Shown: positions 59,165 through 64,000 of the stretch, piece after piece
Layout: every line of letters begins with the position of its first letter
Numbering within the stretch: position 1 is the first letter of the stretch
Assembly (NCBI GenBank): GCA_028023455.1
Contig: JAQFVV010012530.1
Coordinates: 1,366,001 to 1,430,000 of the forward strand
Direction: 5' to 3'
DNA: 64,000 nucleotides
Source: Epiperipatus broadwayi
Taxonomy: Eukaryota; Onychophora; Udeonychophora; Euonychophora; Peripatidae
Program-made: the position numbers and the translations under genes
The notes under the pieces: generated by a model
What the model saw: only the letters and a program-made list of their open reading frames with translations
Databases searched by the model: none
What the model was told of the DNA's origin: nothing

Positions 59165-59660
59165 ATTCAAATTCCACGAATCTCGTATTTTAATGTTAGC
59201 AGCTTGTCAATTTATTAAATGCATTTTATTCCTGTTTATAAAAATTGCCTCTTTAATTTTTCTTTTACTATGGTTTCTCTCTTCATGAAGAATTTTCAAA
59301 ATCAAATTTAAATTTATATTTACATGTTTTTTTGTGATCAAAGAAAACTGAAGGAGATATTAAATCACCATTATTTTTACTTTTTACACGCTTATATAAC
59401 AATTCATGCTCCTTCAATCTCTTCTCAATACTGCACCTAGATTCACCTATATATGATAGCATACAATCACAAAAAATTTGATACATTATTTTTCTGCTTG
59501 ACAGGTATGACATCTTTAGAATTATTGACTAATTTATTAATATTGTTTGGAACATAGAATGAAACATTAAACACATTCTTATATATATCCTTAAAAAATT
59601 TTACTTGTGGATTTGAAATAAATGGAATAAATATCCATTGTTTACTATTAATCTTCATTT
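59165..59660 (-). pseudogene. Penelope-like element: GIY-YIG endonuclease C-terminus
   Basis: On the minus strand, a first frame (59658-59467) reads IFIPFISNPQVKFFKDIYKN and VPNNINKLVNNSKDVIPVKQ, matching the linker between RT and endonuclease in Penelope-like elements from memory (FxPTNTIxxLL...KDxIP). A second frame (59513-59283) gives the GIY-YIG core MYQIFCDCMLSYIGESRCSI then EKRLKEHELLYKRV, with the expected YQI, YIG and the catalytic Arg in RLKEH. After another frame change, ILHEERNHSKRKIKEAIFIN (near 59293-59230) corresponds to the ILxRESxxxKRKIREAI block that ends these proteins. At least two frameshifts. The RT part was not found upstream. The normal role is nicking DNA for retrotransposition. 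Confidence 0.8.
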
Positions 59661-60002
59661 CCCATAATGATTTGGTGCATTACTCTGCTTATAGTAATGA
59701 TATTGTAATCATTCGTTAGTAAGATCACATATATATTTGATATCTTTTTAAAATATAGATCTCATGATGAGACAAATACATTGGAGCCACTAACTACACT
59801 ATATTTTGTTTCAAGCCCACATTGCGTTCAATGTAGGTTGCATAAAATAGTTCACTCTTTGTTGATAAACCCTGATTAGAATAGAATAGATATTGTTTAT
59901 TGAACTACAAGTGTATAGTACTTTTCAAGACACACACATATATGTACTGATGCTTTTTTAGATGTATATGTAAATCAAAATTATAGTATAAACAAAATTT
60001 TA

Positions 60003-60554
60003 TATTATTTTGGTTTACCTTTCCAATACAATTGTAATTGATATAAGCACTTGGAACATTGAGTAAGAAAAGCTTAACAATAAAAAGTTTTTATTATAGT
60101 ATGCTGAGCAGTTTTCGCTACCTTAATCCTGATATCATACTCATAACAATGACTAATGAATGAGAGGATTGTGGATAAAAAGTATAATATAAAATTTTAT
60201 TTAAATTGTATACAAATAAGTTACATGGCTCACTTTTTAAAGAGGAGAAAATAGGATTCCTTTTTATTTATCAAGTTAGCATTGTTGATGATATGCCAAG
60301 TCTCCCTTATCCTGCACTTACAATCATTCTTTTCTATATATGCAATTCTAGCTGTGGCCGAACTAGCCAACAATGATAACTGGATAAATAAAAAGGAATG
60401 TTTCCTCCTCTCTAACAAGCGGACCATGTGACTTATTTGTATACAATTTACATGAAATTTACATATAATCCTATGAATATAAAGATATCATACTATAATA
60501 AAACTTTTATCGTTAAGTTTTTCTTACTCAGCATTCCAAGCATTTATACCAAAT
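60003..60554. repeat. Foldback element F60 with 16-bp direct repeats
   Basis: Left arm: GCACTTGGAACATTGAGTAAG, CTTAACAATAAAAAG, TATTATAGTATGC, then ATTGTATACAAATAAGTTACATGG and CCTTTTTATTTATC. The right arm repeats these as complements, ending CTTACTCAGCATTCCAAGC. TATAAACAAAATTTTA lies at 59987-60002 and 60555-60570, perfectly matched, just outside. A left tail of about 35 bases is not paired. The open frame at 60230-60427 is inside the palindrome and is not a gene. Confidence 0.85.
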
Positions 60555-62304
60555 TATAAACAAAATTTTAAAAAATAATAATAATATAGTTATTAATAAT
60601 GAATGAATATTTTAAAATAAAGTTAATACAAAATGTCCAACTTTTGTCTGATATTAAATATATTCTGGGCAATATTCTTTCTTTTTTTTTCATTAGCTTT
60701 TTGCTCTTATAGAAATAATAGATTCATCTGTTTATCAAGAAATAAAAATTTCTATAAATTATGCTTTTAAATCAATGTTACCTTTATATATGCTTTAAAA
60801 TTTTGTAAAAACTTTTACTCTTAGAAAATATTTTTTTAAATGAAATATTGCACACCAAATTGGGAAAGGATAATAAAGGAAGAATAAAATATATGCGCTT
60901 TCCACATAAACTGAAGAAAGTTTATCAATACATATAATCTGTATGCGCTGGCTCAGAGAAGAAAAAATGGCTGCCAAATATTAAAATTTATGAATTTTAA
61001 TGGTTTTTTTTGTTGATTTATTTACATTTTTTAAAATTTATTTCTTATTCAATAATACATAATTAAAGTCACGTAGTTAGATATAGCATAGTTTGCAGCT
61101 CCATTGTACAATTTATTAAATAATGCAACTTGTGAAGGTGCCCAGATGCTGACTTTTAATTAAGACTTGTATAGGTACGTACCTAAGAGCATATAAGTAT
61201 TAAATCAAAGACGATTATTTTTTTTAGAATAGCAAATATATATTTTTGGGTAAAAAAAAAAAAAGTACAGTATGTTATTTACATTGCTATAAGAGTTTTG
61301 AGAAATAGAGGAATTGGACAGGTAACCAATTTTGACATAATTGCAAAACAGGATCTAATATATTATTTATGCAGACTGTTTGCCAATTCTTTATACATTT
61401 GCTTCCTCCTCTTCTCAGGGCAATAACAGATACTTTTCTTCCCTATCTTCTTGTTTATTTGTCAAATACAAGCAGATTTACTAATTACATTTTCTTTATC
61501 ATTTGTTTAAATTTGATTTAAAGGTGTATAATGCAAACATTTTTCTCTGAAAAGAAGAGGGATTACTATTTTGAAATTCATTTAAAAAAATTTGAAGAAT
61601 AATTGATAAAATGTAAATCTAAACAATGATATAAAATTCTATTGTATATATGTTCTTATACTTTAAATCAATAAATCGATTTTCAGAATTCAAAATATTT
61701 CATTATGTATTAATCTCATTCAAAAACATTTCTTTTACTCTTCATTCTAGAATACTGATTTTATAGTTTGGTGTCCCCCCTAATGGTGGAGACCGCAGGC
61801 AAATGTCTGTTTTTGCCCAATGGATAATAAACTTCTGTAGATTTAATATAAAATTAATAAGTTTTCATAAAGAACTTTTTATGACTTTTCATTAATTCCC
61901 TCACAATTCCCCAAATTAGTTTACAATCTGAAGTTAGATATTGCTGGAATACATTCACTAAACTAAAATTTGTGGCTTTCAGTGATTATGTAGGAATTAT
62001 TAATTACTAGTTAATTGTTCTTCTTTTAATTTTTTTAGCAAAATTATTTAATTATTAAAAAAAAAAAAAAGATATAACAGTAATATTTATGAACTGAAAA
62101 TAATATTTCTTTTGAGATTCAATTTACAAATCCATTCATTAATTTAAAATAAATTTGTGTTCTTATTCCTGGATATTCCATTTATCAATAAGGCAATCAG
62201 TATAGAATAACTATTTATATCTTGTGCATTATGGGATATTTCATTATAAACAAATTTCTCCCTTTTTGTTAAACAAGTAATGCACAAATTTATGTATTTA
62301 TTAC

Positions 62305-62430
62305 CTCAATTTTAGATACACTCGGGCTTAAATTTTGTCCACATCCCAAACATGTAATAATATCTTGAAGTTTCTTATCAAGGATGGCTGATGAACCTTT
62401 AACGTAGCACATTCTAATATTTCTGTCCAT
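62305..62430 (-). CDS. Unrecognised helical protein, internal exon
   Basis: 126 bases, 42 codons, phase 0 on both sides, between TTTTATTTAG and GTAATAAAT. The peptide begins MDRNIRMCYVKGSSAILDKK, continues LQDIITCLGCGQNL and ends SPSVSKIE. CLGCG is the only CxxC and is not part of a recognisable zinc motif. It begins with ATG after the acceptor, so an internal start is possible, but the exon just upstream (62509-62655) ends in the same phase and has matching composition, so I read it as internal. Helical, family unknown. Confidence 0.7.
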
Positions 62431-62508
62431 CTAAATAAAAATTTAAAATATTTTACTATTTTATAAATTATAAATAATCAATACATTTATGAAACAATAT
62501 ATGCCTAC

Positions 62509-62655
62509 TTCTAAAAGTTTGCTTTCTTCCATCGGTATTTCTTGGCTTCTCAAAATGGTATTCAGTTCTCCGATAAATTTACAGAATTTGAAAATTGCTA
62601 AAAGTGCATCTGAGGCGGATTTCTGGATCAAACTATCAATATGATTTTGAACTCC
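62509..62655 (-). CDS. Unrecognised helical protein, most 5' exon seen
   Basis: 147 bases, 49 codons, phase 0 on both sides, between TTTTTATTGCAG and GTAGGC. The peptide GVQNHIDSLIQKSASDALLA is followed by IFKFCKFIGELNTILRSQEI and PMEESKLLE: alternating hydrophobic and polar residues, strongly helical, resembling helical-bundle or coiled-coil scaffolds in a general way only. No start codon context, so the gene continues beyond the right edge of the window or in an exon I missed. With the four downstream exons it gives about 250 residues of C-terminal sequence. Confidence 0.72.
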
Positions 62656-62817
62656 CTGCAATAAAAATAGGAAAATAAGGAATTGTATTACTTTTTTACC
62701 TAACTTGACTAATTCAAAGAGAATTATTTGAATGTATTCTATTTCTCTATAGAATACACTATAAATGATGCAAACACTATATTACTTTAAAATTTAAATA
62801 TATGACATATATTTACT

Positions 62818-63100
62818 CACTTCAGAGCCACCTATTGTAAACTTGAATAATCAAAGACAGTGATATTATATTTATATCCCAGACTAATTTCTGGTTTATG
62901 CTTTAATCAGTAAGGACTTTGGATAGTATAACAAAATTAAAATTGGTTGCGAGATATATGCAAGTGCATTAGTTCCATATTTAAATCCAAAGTCCTCAAT
63001 GATGAAGGCCATAAACCGAAATTAATTTGGAGATGCGATTATAATAATACCATTTAGTGGTCAATGGTCATTCAAGCTTACAATATTTCACGCAGGAACA
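62818..63100. repeat. Foldback family Z, copy Z7
   Basis: CACCTATTGTAAACTTGAATAATC at the left and CATTCAAGCTTACAATATTTC at the right are inverted. The centre carries TCAGTAAGGACTTTGGAT and AATCCAAAGTCCTCAATGATG, also inverted, and CTAATTTCTGGTTTATG against CATAAACCGAAATTAATT. Confidence 0.75.
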
Positions 63101-63744
63101 GAATGACAAAAACTGCTAAAGAAAGCACATGTTAAGTGTAGGCAGCAAATCATGAGCTAGTTAAAAGAGGTCCCTGAAATATATAACTACTGGTCTTGTA
63201 ATAAATCTGTTTATATATATATATATAAGCAAACTGATTCAAAAATCTTAAGTAATTTGAACTCCAAAGTATTACCTAGAGAGAATAAAGGAGCTATAAA
63301 ACATGTAAATGTTCAACTATCATAAACATTCTTTATAGTTTTCTGTCAACTTTCAGTAAAAAACATATTGCTTTTTAATTAAAATACTATTATTTTTAAA
63401 GAGAATTAGGGATAGGTAAGACTAGGGTAAAATTATTATACCTTTCTCTACACCAAAAAAAAAAAAAAGATTAATCAAAAGGTGATAAAATTTAGAGATC
63501 TTCCTGTAATATAAGTAAATGTGTAAGGCAATTGATGTACTGAAAGCAGACATCATAAAAAAAATAATTTACAAATGTAGATAGTTTGGAAACTTATACA
63601 TTGAAGAAAGATGTATAGATAAAAAATCATATAAAAAGAGCATTAAATAGCTTTTATGAAATAATACAAAAAACAAACAATATTTTTAATGCAATAATCA
63701 ATTACATTAAAGATTAAATAAACTGAAATTTAATTGTGATATGC

Positions 63745-64000
63745 ACTATGGCTTCTCCTTTCTCAGAGTCAGAAATCTCTCAGCCACTATACCCAGAGAA
63801 ACCTGTTAGCTACCTTACCTTTTCTTTCCATTCCCCACCATAAATTTTTCCCATGTTCTTCTCTATCCTGTTCCATCCTGTTTCCACATTATCTTTGACA
63901 ACTCTACAACTTTTATACTTTTCCCAAACCCAGCATAAAAACCAAGAACCCATTTTCTGTATAATCACTTTGTTTATATTTATTATCCCACAACTTCATT
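63745..64000 (-). pseudogene. LINE-A C-terminal and 3' fragment, minus strand, cut by the window edge
   Basis: The minus strand reads ATGAAGTTGTGGGATAATAA, then AAAGTGATTATACAGAAAATG, GGTTTTTATGCTGGGTTTGG and CAGGTTTCTCTGGGTATAGTGG, matching 36940-37190 with moderate divergence (there ATGAAGTTGTGGAAGAATAA, TTTTTATGCTGGGTTTGG and GAGGTTTCTCTGGGCAAAG). It continues beyond position 64000. Confidence 0.75.

Larger units (their letters stand above)
54190..62304 (-). other. Intron of the minus-strand gene, 8.1 kb
   Basis: From GTAATAA to ATTTCAG. It holds the four-hairpin array, the 50-bp degenerate repeat array, the Penelope-like remnant and foldback F60. Stretches at about 54200-56340, 56550-57740, 58090-59160 and 60580-62300 are AT-rich with nothing assigned. 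Confidence 0.6.
62656..64000. other. Right end: intron or upstream sequence
   Basis: Contains foldback Z7 and a LINE-A fragment, listed separately, and a TA run near 63211-63227. No further exon of the minus-strand gene was recognised. Confidence 0.5.

Overview
The window is AT-rich eukaryotic DNA, most likely from an invertebrate animal. It has GT-AG introns of 2 to 11 kb, a spliced gene for an ODF2/cenexin-like centriole and cilium protein, and a very high load of dispersed repeats: a Ty3/gypsy LTR element, CR1/RTE-like LINEs, a Penelope-like GIY-YIG remnant, tRNA-derived SINEs and many palindromic (foldback) elements. The exact lineage cannot be fixed from the sequence.

Layout. Positions 418-858 hold a foldback element flanked by a 10-bp direct repeat. 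Positions 936-6166 are a broken Ty3/gypsy retrotransposon with two LTRs and a 5-bp target duplication, inserted into an older foldback element (family X). From 8891 to 27804 the plus strand carries three exons, the last with a stop codon, encoding the C-terminus of an ODF2-like coiled-coil protein. Its introns are filled with SINE, LINE and foldback copies. Positions 28.1-30.0 kb hold a small inverted-repeat element, a tRNA-derived SINE head and an array of about 350-bp units ending in an inverted copy. From 62655 down to 33574 the minus strand carries five exons of a second, unrecognised, mostly helical protein. It converges tail to tail with the ODF2-like gene. Its large introns hold LINE, SINE and foldback copies, a possible mitochondrial 16S rRNA fragment, a Penelope-like remnant and two arrays of small hairpins.

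Most notable are: (1) several unrelated palindromic repeat families, each flanked by perfect 10-16 bp direct repeats and usually with an asymmetric tail on one side, which looks like inverted-dimer retrotransposition rather than cut-and-paste transposition; family W also carries a degenerate hammerhead-ribozyme-like core; and (2) a tandem array of four hairpins at 56354-56542 whose stems differ in sequence but keep pairing, while two of the loops are identical. Apart from the two spliced genes and retroelement remnants, most open frames are chance or antisense frames in AT-rich DNA. All homology statements come from reading the sequence and from memory of the families; no search was run.
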